A stretch of DNA of 64,000 nucleotides from Jeotgalibacillus proteolyticus. GTDB taxonomy: Bacteria; Bacillota; Bacilli; Bacillales; Jeotgalibacillaceae. The notes under the pieces were generated by a model. It was not told the DNA's origin and ran no database searches. It saw nothing but the letters and a program-made list of their open reading frames with translations. The stretch covers positions 434,001 to 498,000 of the forward strand of contig NZ_PREZ01000002.1 in assembly GCF_002926065.1 (NCBI RefSeq), in the 5' to 3' direction. The position numbers and the translations under genes were made by a program. Position 1 is the stretch's first letter, and each line of letters starts with the position of its first letter. Shown here in pieces: positions 1 to 10,149 of the stretch.

Positions 1-1461
1 CGGGACGCCTATCAGAAGTCTGTAGGTCGGGCTTAGTGTATCCACATTAAATTCAACACTCGCATTCACCACTCCGTCCCGATTATAGCCATAGGCCTTC
101 AACTCAGGATAATGAGTGGTTGCTACAACTCTTGCGCCGCGATTATGAACCTCATCAAGTATCGAGATGGCAAGCGCTGCACCTTCCTGAGGATCAGTCC
201 CTGCTCCCAATTCATCAAACAGGACAAGACTGCCGCTGTCAGCTTCCTTTAAAATGCTGACGATATTCACCATATGAGAGGAAAAGGTACTTAAAGATTG
301 CTCAATTGACTGTTCGTCCCCGATGTCTGCATAAACAGATTCAAAAATGGAAATTTTGGAGCCATCAAGAACAGGCAGAGGAAGTCCGGCCTGTGCCATG
401 AGCGTACATAATCCTATCGTTTTAAGGGTTACTGTTTTTCCGCCTGTATTTGGACCTGTAATAACAATTGCAGTGAAATCTTCCCCCATATAAATATCAT
501 TTGCCACAGCGTCATCAATCGGCAAAAGAGGGTGTCTCGCTTTATTCAGCTGTATAATCCCCTGATCATTTACCTCAGGCTTTGTTGCTTTTATCGCTCT
601 TCCGTATTTTGCTTTTGAAAACATAAAGTCAATATCCCCGAGGATATCAACAATCAGCAACAGATCATAGGACTCTGCACTTACGGCCAAGCTTAATTGC
701 AGAAGAATTTTTTCAATTTCCTCCTGCTCCTTTAAACGCTGCTCCCGTAATTGATTATTAAAATTAACAATCGCCTCCGGCTCAATAAAAAGAGTCTGGC
801 CGGAAGAAGACTGATCATGCACAATACCGCCATAATGGCCTCTGTATTCCTGTTTAACAGGAATAACAAAACGGTCGTTTCTTATTGTAATAATGGCATC
901 TGACAGCATAGTCTGAGCATTTTTTGAGCGTATCGTACTCTCAAGCTTTTCACGGACTCTGCTTTCACTGGAGCGAATTCTCTGGCGGATTGCTCTCAGC
1001 TCAGCGCTTGCTGAATCAAGCACCTCTCCATTTTCATCAATGGCATCAAAAATCAGATGCTCTAAAGGTGTTAAAACAGCCATCATTTCCTTTTTATTTT
1101 CTAATATTGGAAGATCAATGTCTTCTTCCTCAATTAATTTATCCATAAAATGCCGAATATTTTTACTTGCACGGATGGTGCTTGCGATCTGAACAAGCTC
1201 CATTGGGCTTAAGGAACCGCCAATTTCTGTGCGTTTAACATGGGGGCGGATATCAAAAATCCCGCCAAGCGGCATTCCCCCTTTAATTCTCAAAACAGTC
1301 GCTGCCTCATCTGTTTCATTTTGCCATTGAACTACTTCTTCAAGTGATACAGAAGGCTCCATACGGTTAATCCGTATGTCTCCAAGCTCAGAAGCAGCGT
1401 ACTGCTTTACCTGCTGCTTGATTTTCGTAAATTCAAGCGTTTTTAATGCTTTTGCGTTCAA
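1..1461 (-). CDS. mutS2: Endonuclease MutS2, N-terminal 487 residues (cut by window edge)
   Basis: MutS2 is a MutS-family ATPase with a C-terminal Smr nuclease domain; it suppresses homologous recombination and, in B. subtilis, acts on collided ribosomes. The visible part covers the MutS core domains and the ATPase: Walker A GPNTGGKT is encoded near 430-455 and a Walker [14 protein letters not shown] follows. The Smr domain lies beyond position 1. The start is a TTG at 1461 ([11 protein letters not shown]), preceded by TAAGGAGG at a good distance; no in-frame ATG fits better. It sits 12 bp after polX and is probably co-transcribed with it, as in B. subtilis. The family is certain; only the right-hand boundary is visible. 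Confidence 0.95.
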   Translation of the reverse strand, partial: MNAKALKTLEFTKIKQQVKQYAASELGDIRINRMEPSVSLEEVVQWQNETDEAATVLRIKGGMPLGGIFDIRPHVKRTEIGGSLSPMELVQIASTIRASKNIRHFMDKLIEEEDIDLPILENKKEMMAVLTPLEHLIFDAIDENGEVLDSASAELRAIRQRIRSSESRVREKLESTIRSKNAQTMLSDAIITIRNDRFVIPVKQEYRGHYGGIVHDQSSSGQTLFIEPEAIVNFNNQLREQRLKEQEEIEKILLQLSLAVSAESYDLLLIVDILGDIDFMFSKAKYGRAIKATKPEVNDQGIIQLNKARHPLLPIDDAVANDIYMGEDFTAIVITGPNTGGKTVTLKTIGLCTLMAQAGLPLPVLDGSKISIFESVYADIGDEQSIEQSLSTFSSHMVNIVSILKEADSGSLVLFDELGAGTDPQEGAALAISILDEVHNRGARVVATTHYPELKAYGYNRDGVVNASVEFNVDTLSPTYRLLIGVP

Positions 1462-1473
1462 AAAAATTCCTCC

Positions 1474-3186
1474 TTACATATGACGATTTAAAAACTTCGA
1501 TAAGTCAGTCCAGGAGCGGGTATTTAACACTGCTCCGCTTGTAAGCCAGCCTTTTTTAGCAGCCTTAATCCCATGTTCCATAAAAGATAAATGAGCATGA
1601 TCGTGGGCATCTGTATTAATGACAACCGGCACTCCTTTTTCCATAGCAAGCTGTACATTCTGGGCACTTAAATCCAGTCTGTTGGGGTTCGCATTCAGCT
1701 CAAGTGCTGTTTTTGTTTTCGCTGCTTTATCAATTAATGCTTCCATATCTACCCTATATCCTTCTCTTCGTCCTATAAGGCGTCCTGTTGGATGGGCGAT
1801 AATGTCGACATGAGGATTTTCAAGTGCCGTAGTCAGCCGTGCCATGATTTTTTCCTGCGATTGTGAAAAGCTTGAATGAATCGAAGCAATAACTAGATCA
1901 AGCTCAGCTAAAAGATCATCATCATAATCAAGTGTACCATCAGGCAGGATGTCCATCTCCACCCCTGCAAGGATTTCAATATCGGTGTACCTTGTATTCA
2001 GCTCTTTTATTTCTTCCATCTGTTTTTTAAGCCGCTCAGCTGATAACCCATTTGCTACTTTTAAATAGTGTGAGTGATCTGTAATGGCCATATACTCATA
2101 GCCTTTTGCGCGGCAGGCATCAATCATTTCGGTGAGAGAATAAGCTCCATCTGACCAGGTCGTGTGCATATGCAGATCCCCTTTAATATCAGAAAGAGAA
2201 ATCAGCCCCGCTGCTTCTTTATGCTTCTCAACCTCTCTGCCGTCTTCCCTGACCTCAGGCGGGATAAAAGAAAGATCAAAGTGAGCAAAGAAATCTTCTT
2301 CAGTAGAAAAGTGCTTTATTTCTCCACTCTCAACCGATTCCACCCCGTATTCACTTATCTTTTCTCCCCGCTCCTTTGCAAGCTGTCTCATTTTCACATT
2401 ATGATCTTTTGAGCCTGTAAAATGATGAAGCGTTGTAGCGAAGGATTCTTTTTTGACAAGTCTAATGTCCACTGAGACATCCCAGCCCCGCTCCAAAATA
2501 ACGGAAACCTTTGTGTCACCATTTGAGACTATTTCTTTAATATCACGTATATTTAATAGGGCGTCCCTTACTTTAGCCGGCTCGTCAGTTGCGACAATAT
2601 AATCGAGATCCTTAATCGTTTCTCTTGCTCTTCTTAAACTGCCGGCACGGGAAAATTCCTGAACCTCTTCAATTTTTTCAAGCACCAGATCAAGCTCTTC
2701 CGCAATTTGAAGCATAAAGGAAATAGCCAGACGCTCCGGCCTTTTTCCTGCTTCTCCAAGCACCGCAAGTATTTTCTCCTCGGTTTTTGCGCCAAAGCCT
2801 GCCAGTCCCTGAACCTTATGCTCCTCACATGCTTTTTTCAAATCCTCTGCATTTTTCACATCCAGCTCCTGATACAGCTTTGCGATTTTTTTGCCGCCTA
2901 GACCCGGAAGCTTTAACAGCGGCACCAGGCCTTCTGGAACTTCCTCTTTCAGCGATTTAAGAACACTTGACTCGCCAATGTTTAAAAACTCTTCTATAAC
3001 GCCGGCAGTTCCCTTTCCTACTCCTTTTAAAGCTGTAAAGTCATCAATTTCTGAAAGGCTTCTGTCATCTGTCTCAATAGCAAGAGCAGCTTTTCTGAAT
3101 GCACTTATTTTGAAGGAGTTTTCCCCTTTTAATTCCATATAAATAGCAATTGTTTCAAGTAATTTTATAAGATCTTTTTTATTCAT
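1474..3186 (-). CDS. polX: DNA polymerase/3'-5' exonuclease PolX
   Basis: This family X DNA polymerase fills short gaps in base excision repair and carries a PHP-type 3'-5' exonuclease. Its 570 residues equal the B. subtilis length. The N-terminal half has helix-hairpin-helix elements (LKGVGKGT, LPGLGGKKI) and the polymerase signature GSLRRARETIKDLDYIV with its catalytic acidic pair. The C-terminal PHP domain starts near residue 335 with GDLHMHTTWSDG, followed by AITDHSHY and further metal ligands (IHSSF, NTDAHD). The start ATG has a GAGGGGG ribosome site. It is the gene before mutS2. A terminator-like hairpin separates it from cvpA upstream, so its transcription may depend on readthrough or a local promoter. 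Confidence 0.95.
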   Translation of the reverse strand: MNKKDLIKLLETIAIYMELKGENSFKISAFRKAALAIETDDRSLSEIDDFTALKGVGKGTAGVIEEFLNIGESSVLKSLKEEVPEGLVPLLKLPGLGGKKIAKLYQELDVKNAEDLKKACEEHKVQGLAGFGAKTEEKILAVLGEAGKRPERLAISFMLQIAEELDLVLEKIEEVQEFSRAGSLRRARETIKDLDYIVATDEPAKVRDALLNIRDIKEIVSNGDTKVSVILERGWDVSVDIRLVKKESFATTLHHFTGSKDHNVKMRQLAKERGEKISEYGVESVESGEIKHFSTEEDFFAHFDLSFIPPEVREDGREVEKHKEAAGLISLSDIKGDLHMHTTWSDGAYSLTEMIDACRAKGYEYMAITDHSHYLKVANGLSAERLKKQMEEIKELNTRYTDIEILAGVEMDILPDGTLDYDDDLLAELDLVIASIHSSFSQSQEKIMARLTTALENPHVDIIAHPTGRLIGRREGYRVDMEALIDKAAKTKTALELNANPNRLDLSAQNVQLAMEKGVPVVINTDAHDHAHLSFMEHGIKAAKKGWLTSGAVLNTRSWTDLSKFLNRHM

Positions 3187-3235
3187 GTCGTTTCCCCCTC
3201 TGCTTCACTTTTCATGTTAGCAAAAAATCGGTCAT

Positions 3236-3273
3236 AAGAAAAAGCCTGGCCCCCATCAGATGGAGATCCAGGC
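3236..3273 (-). terminator. Terminator after the zapA-cvpA unit
   Basis: On the minus strand a hairpin with outer arms GCCTGG/CCAGGC and inner arms CCATC/GATGG is followed by CTTTTTC. It lies just after the cvpA-like stop codon and before polX. Confidence 0.7.
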
Positions 3274-3296
3274 AGCCTGTCATGTGTATTTAACGG

Positions 3297-3836
3297 TTAT
3301 GAACGGGATTGGAGCCACCATTCTTTTACTTGCTCAGAAAATACAGGGGTCTGCTTTAAGATAAACTCAGCAATCCAGGACCCGTTTAACGGATTTTGAA
3401 TCGAATCGATCGGCAGCAGGGCTGCAATATAAAGTAAAACAAAAATAATTATATACACTTCGATAATTCCAAGTACTCCCCCGCCAACAACATTCAACGG
3501 ACGTAGAAGAGGAAATTGAGAAACGGAATCAAACATTGATCCGATTAGCTGCATAATAATCTTTGCACCAAAGAAAATAATAGCAAATGCAATAATTCTA
3601 TAGTATGCATCCTCAAAGTTCACAGCATCGGCAATCATTTTGAGCTCTGACTGACTGCCAAAGGCCGGATAAGGAATCCACAACGTCAGTTTAGGTGCCA
3701 GTACGTCATAATAAACGTACGCAACATAAAAAGCGATAAAAAATCCAATCATATGAATAAGCTGTAAAATAAAGCCCCTGCGGAGTCCGACGACAAACCC
3801 CATTACAAGGATTATTAATAAAAACAAATCTAGCAT
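3297..3836 (-). CDS. CvpA family membrane protein (YshB-like)
   Basis: This 179-residue protein has about four hydrophobic segments (near residues 1-20, 26-45, 80-100 and 120-145), the layout of the CvpA/colicin V production family. In E. coli CvpA is an inner-membrane protein; the role in Bacillus (YshB, about 177 residues) is not defined. Position between zapA and polX is the conserved Bacillaceae order, and the gene starts 7 bp after the zapA stop, so the two are one operon. The family assignment rests on topology, length and synteny. No catalytic motif is visible. Confidence 0.85.
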   Translation of the reverse strand: MLDLFLLIILVMGFVVGLRRGFILQLIHMIGFFIAFYVAYVYYDVLAPKLTLWIPYPAFGSQSELKMIADAVNFEDAYYRIIAFAIIFFGAKIIMQLIGSMFDSVSQFPLLRPLNVVGGGVLGIIEVYIIIFVLLYIAALLPIDSIQNPLNGSWIAEFILKQTPVFSEQVKEWWLQSRS

Positions 3837-3843
3837 CTAGCAT

Positions 3844-4119
3844 TCAACCCTTTAATTTTTTTAATTCATTCTCTAACTCTTCTATTTCTTCTGCTTGCTT
3901 TAAATAATCATGAACCGCATTTACCGCTGTCAGAACGGCGAGCTTTGAGATATCCAGAGAAGGATTTTTACTGCTGATCTCTCTCATTTTATCATCAACC
4001 ATTGACGCAACCAGCCTGATATGAGACGTGGACTCACTGCCGACAATGGAGTATGATTGTCCATAGATGTCAACGCTTATGCGGTTTTTTTCATTCTGAG
4101 ACAATTTGTAAGCCCCCAT
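3844..4119 (-). CDS. zapA: Cell division protein ZapA
   Basis: ZapA binds FtsZ and promotes bundling of protofilaments in the Z ring. The 91-residue protein matches the family in length (85 in B. subtilis) and layout: a small N-terminal globular part ([15 protein letters not shown], then [16 protein letters not shown]) followed by a C-terminal coiled coil rich in Glu, Leu and Lys ([15 protein letters not shown]). It is first in a short operon with the cvpA-like gene and is divergent from rnhC, again the conserved order. Confidence 0.93.
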   Translation of the reverse strand: MGAYKLSQNEKNRISVDIYGQSYSIVGSESTSHIRLVASMVDDKMREISSKNPSLDISKLAVLTAVNAVHDYLKQAEEIEELENELKKLKG

Positions 4120-4229
4120 TCCTCGAGAATCCTAATCACTATCATAACACGTAATATTTCAAGATGAAAAGAAAAGATAACAGGACAAACAAAAATAGTA
4201 AAGTTTAAACAAATAAAGGAGATTCAGCT

Positions 4230-5153
4230 ATGCCAAATACGGTATTAATTTTGTCTGCAGAGGTTATCCATACGATGAAAAGTCATTATGAGAAAGAACT
4301 GAAGCGGACTCCTCCGCCGGGTGCTGTTTTTGCAGCTAAATCTTCTTCTTTTTCAATAACTGCCTATCGGTCCGGAAAAGTTCTTTTTCAGGGTAAGGAT
4401 GCTGAGCAGGAGGCAGCAAAATGGGGCAGTGCGGCTCCCTCAACTAAAACACCCGTCAAAGAAAAGCCAAAAGCCCATTTACCTTCCTCGATCGCAAGTA
4501 TGTCCCTAATCGGAACAGATGAGGTCGGGACAGGCGATTATTTTGGTCCAATAACGGTTGTCGCAGCATACGTAAGGAAGGATCAGCTTGCCCTTCTTCA
4601 GGAATATGGCGTAAAGGATTCTAAGCATCTAAAGGATCCTGCCATTATTGACATTGCAAAAAAACTGATTCATACGATTCCATACAGCCTGCTTACGTTA
4701 AGAAACGAAAAATACAATGAGCGCCAGGCCAAGGGCTGGACACAGGGAAAAATAAAAGCAGCTCTGCATAACCAGGCGATTGTCCATTTACAGCAAAAAA
4801 TTGAGCCTGAAAAGCCGGAGGGAATTCTCATTGATCAGTTTGCAGAAAAAGATATCTATTACCGGCACTTAAAGGGGCAGACTTCAATCGTAAAAGAAAA
4901 TGTCTGGTTTAGCACGAAGGCAGAAAGCATTCATCTGTCTGTTGCTGCTGCTTCTATTATCGCGCGCTATGCATTTTTGCGTGCAATGGACAGTTTAAGT
5001 GAGGAGGCAGGATTTCCTCTTCCAAAAGGAGCCGGCTCAAAGGTTGATGCTGCTGCAGCAAAATTGATTAAAAGTAAAGGAATGCAGGAATTGAACCATT
5101 TTACAAAACTTCATTTTGCCAATACTCAAAAGGCTCAGCGTTTGTCTCGATAA
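4230..5153 (+). CDS. rnhC: Ribonuclease HIII
   Basis: RNase HIII cleaves the RNA strand of RNA-DNA hybrids such as R-loops and primers. The 307-residue protein has the type 2 RNase H catalytic motif GTDEVGTGDYFGP near residue 94, with Asp and Glu metal ligands, then KDSKHLKD and the later acidic residue in LIDQFAEKD. The N-terminal 80 or so residues form the TBP-like substrate-binding domain that separates RnhC from RnhB. The ATG is preceded by AAAGGAGATT. It is divergent from zapA and convergent with pheT, sharing a bidirectional terminator. Confidence 0.95.
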   Translation: MPNTVLILSAEVIHTMKSHYEKELKRTPPPGAVFAAKSSSFSITAYRSGKVLFQGKDAEQEAAKWGSAAPSTKTPVKEKPKAHLPSSIASMSLIGTDEVGTGDYFGPITVVAAYVRKDQLALLQEYGVKDSKHLKDPAIIDIAKKLIHTIPYSLLTLRNEKYNERQAKGWTQGKIKAALHNQAIVHLQQKIEPEKPEGILIDQFAEKDIYYRHLKGQTSIVKENVWFSTKAESIHLSVAAASIIARYAFLRAMDSLSEEAGFPLPKGAGSKVDAAAAKLIKSKGMQELNHFTKLHFANTQKAQRLSR

Positions 5154-5187
5154 AAAGTCCGGCACAATTTCTGTGCCGGACTTTTTT
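5152..5187. terminator. Bidirectional terminator between rnhC and pheT
   Basis: A perfect 10-bp stem GTCCGGCACA/TGTGCCGGAC with a 5-base loop is flanked by A5 on the left and T6 on the right, so it can stop transcription from both converging genes. Confidence 0.9.
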
Positions 5188-5195
5188 GGCTGCTA

Positions 5196-7610
5196 TTACC
5201 CTCTCAGGTCAGCACCCGCTTCTTCTTTTACTGCCTTAAGCACTTTATCATGTGCTTTAACTACCTCTTCATCTATCAACGTTCTGGAAGGATCCATATA
5301 GTTCAGGGAAAACGCTAAAGATTTCTTGCCTTCTTCCATTTTATCGCCTTCATATAAATCAAAGAGCTTAACTGACTTTAGAAGGCTGCCGCCTGCTTCT
5401 TTAATGATTCGCTCAAGCTCACCGCCTTGAACTTCCCGATCCACAACAAGTGCAATGTCCCGTGTGATGGATGGATAGCGCGGAATCGCTGTGTATTGTA
5501 ATGGTGCCTGTCCATATGCATAGACGGCTTCAAGCTTCACTTCAAACACATACGTTTCCTTTAGATCCAGCTCCTTCTCCTTCGAAGGGTGAACCTGACC
5601 GACGTAGCCAATTTTTTCATCATTGAAATAAATAGCCGCTGTACGTCCAGGGTGAAGATCGTTTTCATTTCCTTTTTCATAGCGTATGCAAGAAGCAACA
5701 CCCAAACGCTCAAATAAGCTGTCCAGGATCCCTTTTAGGACATAAAAGTCTGCCTGTTTCTTTTCTCCCTGCCATGCATGAAAGTGCCACAGACCTGTAA
5801 TGGCACCGGCAACATGCTCATCCTCTTTAGGCAGCTCATGTCCTTCTTCCTTTAAAAAGACAGAACCTGTCTCATAAAATGCAATGCTGTCCTGCTGTCT
5901 GGCAAGGTTATAAGAAACACTTTCAAGCAGCTGGGGCACAATGCTTAACCGGAGATTGCTTCTCTCTTCACTCATCGGCATCATCAGCTTCACAGGCTCT
6001 CGCACATCAAGTGCAAATTCACCTGCTTTTGAATCGTTAGTTAATGAGTAGGTTACAGCCTGCATAAGGCCAGCCCCTTCAAGAACCTGTCTGATCAAAC
6101 GTCGTTTTTGCTGTCTTACTGATAAGCCTCCAGGATTTGTTTCATGGACAGGAAGTGTCATTGGTATATGATCATAGCCATAAAGACGCGCCACCTCTTC
6201 GATTAGATCCTCTTCAATAACAAGATCTCCTCTGCGTGTAGGGGCAGATACATAGATCGTTTCACCGTCTGCATGAGCATTAATCTGCAGTCTGCGGAAT
6301 AAATCAAGTACCTCTTCAGTCTTTAGGGACATTCCAAGCACACGATTAATTTTTTCAAGTTCAATGGTCAGCTGCTTTTCTGATTTATCCTGTTCATCGA
6401 AGGCAACAGTTCCTGACAGTACCTCTCCGTCTGCATACAGTGCTAAAAGCTGAGCCGCACGTTCAGCAGCAAGCTCTACACGAATTGGATCCACACCCTT
6501 TTCATAACGGGAGCTTGCTTCGCTTCGCAGGCCATGGTCCTTGGAAGTCTGACGAATGGAGGATGAGGCAAAATAAGCTGATTCAAGCAATACGTTTACA
6601 GTTGCACCTGTCACTTCGGTATTTGCGCCACCCATGACACCGGCAATCGCAACAGGCTCTTCCCCGTTGGTAATAACCAGATGATGAGGCAAAAGCTCAC
6701 GCACTGTATCGTCAAGGGTTTCTATTTTTTCACCCGGCTTTGCAAGACGAACAAGAATTTTATTGGTTTTCAAACGATCTAAATCAAACGCATGAAGCGG
6801 CTGTCCGTATTCAAGCAGCACATAGTTTGTGATGTCCACTACATTGTTATGCGGACGAATGCCGGCTGCGATAAGACGGCTTTGCATCCACTGTGGAGAA
6901 GGACCGATTTTAATATTTTTAATTACTTTTGCTAAGTAAATCGGATTTTCCTGCTTCGCTTCCACCTCAACTGTAATCACGTCTGAAGCTTTTTCCACTG
7001 TGGAAGTGTAGTCGGACTCTGGCAGCTTTACCGGCCGGTCGATAATTGCTCCGGTTTCATACGCCACTCCAATCAAGCTCATGGCATCAGCCCGGTTTGG
7101 GGTAAGCCCGAGTTCAAGAATCGAATCATTCAGCATAAGTGCTTCAATTGCGTCTTCCCCAACTGGTGCATCCTGCGGGAAATTAAAGATCCCTTCAGCA
7201 AATTCCTTTGGTACAAGCTTTCCTTCTATTCCAATTTCCTGGAGGGAACAAATCATTCCATTAGAAGCTTCACCGCGAAGCTTTGCTTTTTTTATTTTAA
7301 AATTACCTGGCAAAACAGCTCCAACCTTCGCTACAGCTACTTTTTGTCCGGCGCCTACATTGGCAGCTCCGCAAATAATCTGCACCGGCTCTTCTTCGCC
7401 TACATCTACTAAGCAGATATTCAGTTTATCGGCTTCAGGATGTTTTTCGCACGATAGCACATGGCCGATCACTACGTTTTCGACACCTTCAGCCGGCACT
7501 TCGATTCCCTCTACCTCAATGCCTGAACGCGTAATTTTTTCGGCCAAATCCTCAGGTGTTATTCCGCTCAGATCCACATAGTCCTGAAGCCATTTATATG
7601 ATACAAACAT
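5196..7610 (-). CDS. pheT: Phenylalanyl-tRNA synthetase beta subunit
   Basis: PheT is the large subunit of the alpha2-beta2 enzyme that charges tRNA-Phe; it binds tRNA and edits Tyr-tRNA-Phe. At 804 residues it equals the B. subtilis length. The order is an N-terminal EMAP/tRNA-binding domain (about 40-150, with [18 protein letters not shown]), B3/B4 editing domain, B5 domain and a C-terminal ferredoxin-fold anticodon-binding domain (from about 710, [13 protein letters not shown]). It starts 18 bp after pheS, so both are one transcript governed by the upstream T-box. Confidence 0.97.
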   Translation of the reverse strand: MFVSYKWLQDYVDLSGITPEDLAEKITRSGIEVEGIEVPAEGVENVVIGHVLSCEKHPEADKLNICLVDVGEEEPVQIICGAANVGAGQKVAVAKVGAVLPGNFKIKKAKLRGEASNGMICSLQEIGIEGKLVPKEFAEGIFNFPQDAPVGEDAIEALMLNDSILELGLTPNRADAMSLIGVAYETGAIIDRPVKLPESDYTSTVEKASDVITVEVEAKQENPIYLAKVIKNIKIGPSPQWMQSRLIAAGIRPHNNVVDITNYVLLEYGQPLHAFDLDRLKTNKILVRLAKPGEKIETLDDTVRELLPHHLVITNGEEPVAIAGVMGGANTEVTGATVNVLLESAYFASSSIRQTSKDHGLRSEASSRYEKGVDPIRVELAAERAAQLLALYADGEVLSGTVAFDEQDKSEKQLTIELEKINRVLGMSLKTEEVLDLFRRLQINAHADGETIYVSAPTRRGDLVIEEDLIEEVARLYGYDHIPMTLPVHETNPGGLSVRQQKRRLIRQVLEGAGLMQAVTYSLTNDSKAGEFALDVREPVKLMMPMSEERSNLRLSIVPQLLESVSYNLARQQDSIAFYETGSVFLKEEGHELPKEDEHVAGAITGLWHFHAWQGEKKQADFYVLKGILDSLFERLGVASCIRYEKGNENDLHPGRTAAIYFNDEKIGYVGQVHPSKEKELDLKETYVFEVKLEAVYAYGQAPLQYTAIPRYPSITRDIALVVDREVQGGELERIIKEAGGSLLKSVKLFDLYEGDKMEEGKKSLAFSLNYMDPSRTLIDEEVVKAHDKVLKAVKEEAGADLRG

Positions 7611-7628
7611 GAAATTGCCTCCTTATGA

Positions 7629-8672
7629 TTAATTAAATTCCTTTTGACCGAATTGAGTTAAAAAACGATGGTCATTTGTGTAATAGTGGCGGATATCGTC
7701 AATTCCATATTTCAGCATGGCAATCCGCTCAGGTCCCATTCCAAATGCAAAGCCTGTGTACTTTTTCGAATCAAACCCTGCCATTTCAAGAACATTCGGA
7801 TGAACCATCCCTGCTCCGAGAATTTCAATCCAGCCGGTTCCTTTACACACGCTGCAGCCTTTTCCACCGCAAATTTTACAGGAGATATCCATTTCTACAG
7901 AAGGCTCTGTAAAAGGGAAGAAGCTTGGGCGAAGACGTATTTCACGATCTTCCCCGAACATTTTTTTGGCAAATACATTAAGTGTGCCCTTAAGGTCGCT
8001 CATGCGGATGTTTTCATCAACGACAAGGCCTTCAATCTGCATAAACTGGTGAGAATGCGTTGCATCGTCATTATCCCGTCTGTAAACCTTACCAGGACAG
8101 ATAATTTTAACAGGGCCCTTCCCCTGGTGGCGTTCCATTGTTCTCGCCTGAACAGGCGAAGTATGAGTGCGAAGCAAAATATCCTCTGTAATATAGAAAG
8201 AGTCCTGCATATCTCTTGCCGGGTGTCCTTTTGGCAGGTTTAAGGCTTCAAAATTATAGTAGTCCTTCTCTACCTCAGGACCTTCTTCAATCTTATAACC
8301 CATTGAAATAAACAGATCTTCAATTTCTTCAATAACACTCGTAAGCGGGTGATGCGTTCCGGTTCTTACCGGACGCCCCGGCAGTGTTACATCAATCGAT
8401 TCTTCCTGAAGCTTCTTTTCAATTGCTTCTGCTTCAAGTGTCAGCTGCTTTTCTTCAATGACCTTTGTAATAGCATCACGGACTTCATTAGCCAGTGCAC
8501 CCATTTTGGGACGCTCTTCTGCTGAAAGCTTCCCCATCCCTTTAAGTACTTCAGTAATCGGGCCTTTTTTACCTAAATACGCCACCCTGACCTCATTTAA
8601 TTCCTTCAAGCTGCCTGACAGATTAACCCGTTCTGCTGCTTCAAACTGAAGCTGTTTTAATCTTTCTTCCAT
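7629..8672 (-). CDS. pheS: Phenylalanyl-tRNA synthetase alpha subunit
   Basis: PheS carries the class II catalytic core that activates phenylalanine. The start is placed at ATG 8672 ([16 protein letters not shown]) because AAGGAGGAG lies nine bases upstream and the resulting 347 residues match the family (344 in B. subtilis); an upstream in-frame start would run into the leader terminator. Motif 2 is seen in [21 protein letters not shown] and motif 3 in [14 protein letters not shown]. The N-terminal coiled coil (about 1-85) binds tRNA. A CxxCxGxGCxxC element near residue 280 is seen in many PheS proteins. Confidence 0.97.
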   Translation of the reverse strand: MEERLKQLQFEAAERVNLSGSLKELNEVRVAYLGKKGPITEVLKGMGKLSAEERPKMGALANEVRDAITKVIEEKQLTLEAEAIEKKLQEESIDVTLPGRPVRTGTHHPLTSVIEEIEDLFISMGYKIEEGPEVEKDYYNFEALNLPKGHPARDMQDSFYITEDILLRTHTSPVQARTMERHQGKGPVKIICPGKVYRRDNDDATHSHQFMQIEGLVVDENIRMSDLKGTLNVFAKKMFGEDREIRLRPSFFPFTEPSVEMDISCKICGGKGCSVCKGTGWIEILGAGMVHPNVLEMAGFDSKKYTGFAFGMGPERIAMLKYGIDDIRHYYTNDHRFLTQFGQKEFN

Positions 8673-8713
8673 GTTTGAACTCCTCCTTCTTGAAAATCTC
8701 TTCTTTAAAACAC

Positions 8714-8755
8714 AAAAAAGCACTTCTCCCCTAAAAGGTTAGGGACGAAGTGCTT
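8714..8755 (-). terminator. Attenuator terminator of the Phe T-box
   Basis: AAGCACTTC and GAAGTGCTT form a strong stem (with an inner TCCCTAA/TTAGGGG part) followed by a T6 run, just 40 bp before the pheS start. It is the terminator alternative to the T-box antiterminator. Confidence 0.9.
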
Positions 8756-8983
8756 GGATTCCGTGGTACCACCCTAGTTAACAGACAAGCTGCCTGTTCA
8801 CTCTTCATTGGATAACGGCTAATCGCAGCCGGAGCATCTTTACACGCTTTGGTGGTCCCGATGTCAACTCAGGAGGTGAACTTCATTAGGCGATGCCATA
8901 AGCACCCTTTCAGTTACGAGGTGCTCTCCCTAAATGGGCATTGGCCAAATTACTTTTCTCCGTCAATGTTTTTATAATTGAAT
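8714..8983 (-). promoter_or_regulatory. T-box leader, tRNA-Phe specific, upstream of pheST
   Basis: The leader has the conserved T-box sequence AGGGTGGTACCACGG (minus strand of 8761-8775), which pairs with the uncharged tRNA acceptor end. Stem I features are present: a GGAGA-AAAGTA 5' region, an AGGGAGAG element, and a specifier region whose codon TTC (8878-8880) is followed by ACCTCC, as in other leaders of this class. TTC codes for phenylalanine, matching the genes downstream. Uncharged tRNA-Phe is expected to stabilise the antiterminator and allow pheST transcription. Confidence 0.93.
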
Positions 8984-8989
8984 GTTATT

Positions 8990-9018
8990 AGTATAAACTA
9001 CTTTTAGCTTGTTTTAAA
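8990..9018 (-). promoter_or_regulatory. Candidate SigA promoter of pheST
   Basis: TTTAAA (9013-9018) and TATACT (8990-8995) are separated by exactly 17 bp, placing the transcript start a few bases before the T-box leader. The -35 box matches consensus at four of six positions, so this is a reasonable but unproven call. Confidence 0.6.
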
Positions 9019-9032
9019 CCTTTTTTCTGCCT

Positions 9033-9788
9033 TTAGCCTCTTAAATGATACAATAAAATGCCTGCTGCAACAGCTACATTTAGCGACTCACTCTTTCCGT
9101 AAAGGGGAATAAACAGATTTTTATCTGTCTGACTGAGCCATTCCATGCTTACCCCTGCTCCTTCATTGCCGAGTAACAGCGCAAAAGGGCTTTCTGATGG
9201 AGCTGAATGATAAGTTTCCGCTCCTTCTAAAGCTGTTCCATAAAACGGGATGCGCTGCTTCTTAAGCTCATTAATCGCCTCCTGTAAATCCATTTTTACA
9301 ATAGGTAAATGAAAATGGCTTCCCTGAGCAGAGCGCAGCACCTTCGCATTATATGGATCAGCAGAGCCCTTGCCTAAAATAACCGCATCTATGCCAGCTG
9401 CATCTGCTGTTCTGATCATGGTTCCAATATTGCCCGGATCCTGTACGGCATCAATTAAAAGAAATCTGCCGTTTTTTTCTGCCGAAAAATCCTGTGCAGT
9501 CTGTTTACAGACCGCAAATATTCCCTGCGAATGCTCCGTTTCTGAAATTGCTTCTGAAATTTCATCCGTTACCGTAGTCACCTCGATATCCGATGTATAA
9601 AAGTGGTCTGGCAGCTCCACACGTTCCCGTACAATCAGTTCCTTGACTGTTCCTTCTTTTTTTAGCGCCTCTTCCACAAGGTGAAAGCCTTCTGCTAAAA
9701 AAAGCCCTGATTGATCTCTTCCTTTTTTTGTTGTCAGCTTTTTCCATGCCTTAACCTGAGGGTTTTGAAGCGATTGTAAAAAATTCAT
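9033..9788 (-). CDS. ysgA: TrmH/SpoU-family RNA 2'-O-methyltransferase (YsgA-like)
   Basis: This 251-residue SPOUT-class methyltransferase is predicted to use SAM to methylate ribose 2'-OH groups in rRNA or tRNA. The N-terminal part is a substrate-binding domain (LFLAEGFHLVEEAL). The C-terminal SPOUT domain shows the three usual motifs: DPGNIGTMIRTADAAG, LLLGNEGAGVS and IPLYGKSESLNVAVAAGILLY, which form the trefoil knot. Gene order (pheS, this gene, sspI) matches B. subtilis ysgA. The exact target nucleotide is not determined by sequence. Confidence 0.9.
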   Translation of the reverse strand: MNFLQSLQNPQVKAWKKLTTKKGRDQSGLFLAEGFHLVEEALKKEGTVKELIVRERVELPDHFYTSDIEVTTVTDEISEAISETEHSQGIFAVCKQTAQDFSAEKNGRFLLIDAVQDPGNIGTMIRTADAAGIDAVILGKGSADPYNAKVLRSAQGSHFHLPIVKMDLQEAINELKKQRIPFYGTALEGAETYHSAPSESPFALLLGNEGAGVSMEWLSQTDKNLFIPLYGKSESLNVAVAAGILLYHLRG

Positions 9789-9902
9789 TTAATTCCTTCT
9801 TTCCATCATTCATCGATTTCTTTATTATATACAAGCTTTAAAGAATAAAAAAGAATTTCCCGGGGAAAATAAGATGACTCTATCTTATAAGGAGGATTTA
9901 CC

Positions 9903-10112
9903 ATGGATTTAAACATTCGTAAAACTGTTATCCACAACGTAAAAGATAACTCTCCGCAAGAATTAGAGGCGACGATTGTTGATTCCATCGAGCGTCAGGA
10001 TGAGCATTTACTTCCCGGTCTTGGCGTATTGTTTGAATTAATCTGGAACAAAAGCTCGAGAGAAGAGCGCGACCAGTTAATCCAGACTCTTGAAGGTGGA
10101 CTACAGCATTAA
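9903..10112 (+). CDS. sspI: Small acid-soluble spore protein SspI
   Basis: SspI is a minor SASP made in the forespore. The 69-residue sequence has the typical N-terminus MDLNIRKTVIHNVKDNS, the core EATIVDSIERQDEHLLPGLG and the C-terminal VLFELIWNKSS, close to the 71-residue B. subtilis protein. The ATG has a strong AAGGAGGATTTACC ribosome site. A forespore sigma-G promoter is expected from the family; only a weak candidate (AGAATA-like -35) is visible, so I do not annotate one. It ends in a bidirectional terminator and points to a spore-forming host. Confidence 0.95.
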   Translation: MDLNIRKTVIHNVKDNSPQELEATIVDSIERQDEHLLPGLGVLFELIWNKSSREERDQLIQTLEGGLQH

Positions 10113-10149
10113 AAAACAGCTGCCGAGACCCTCTCGGCAGCTGTTTTAA
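10111..10149. terminator. Bidirectional terminator after sspI
   Basis: Arms CAGCTGCCGAGA/TCTCGGCAGCTG are flanked by A6 and T4 tracts; it serves sspI and the converging membrane-protein gene. Confidence 0.9.

Noticed and set aside
7081-7581. 166-codon open frame on the plus strand opposite pheT
   Set aside because: It mirrors the codon pattern of pheT, has no ribosome site or recognisable domain, and the product is Ser/Pro/Thr-rich as expected of a shadow frame.
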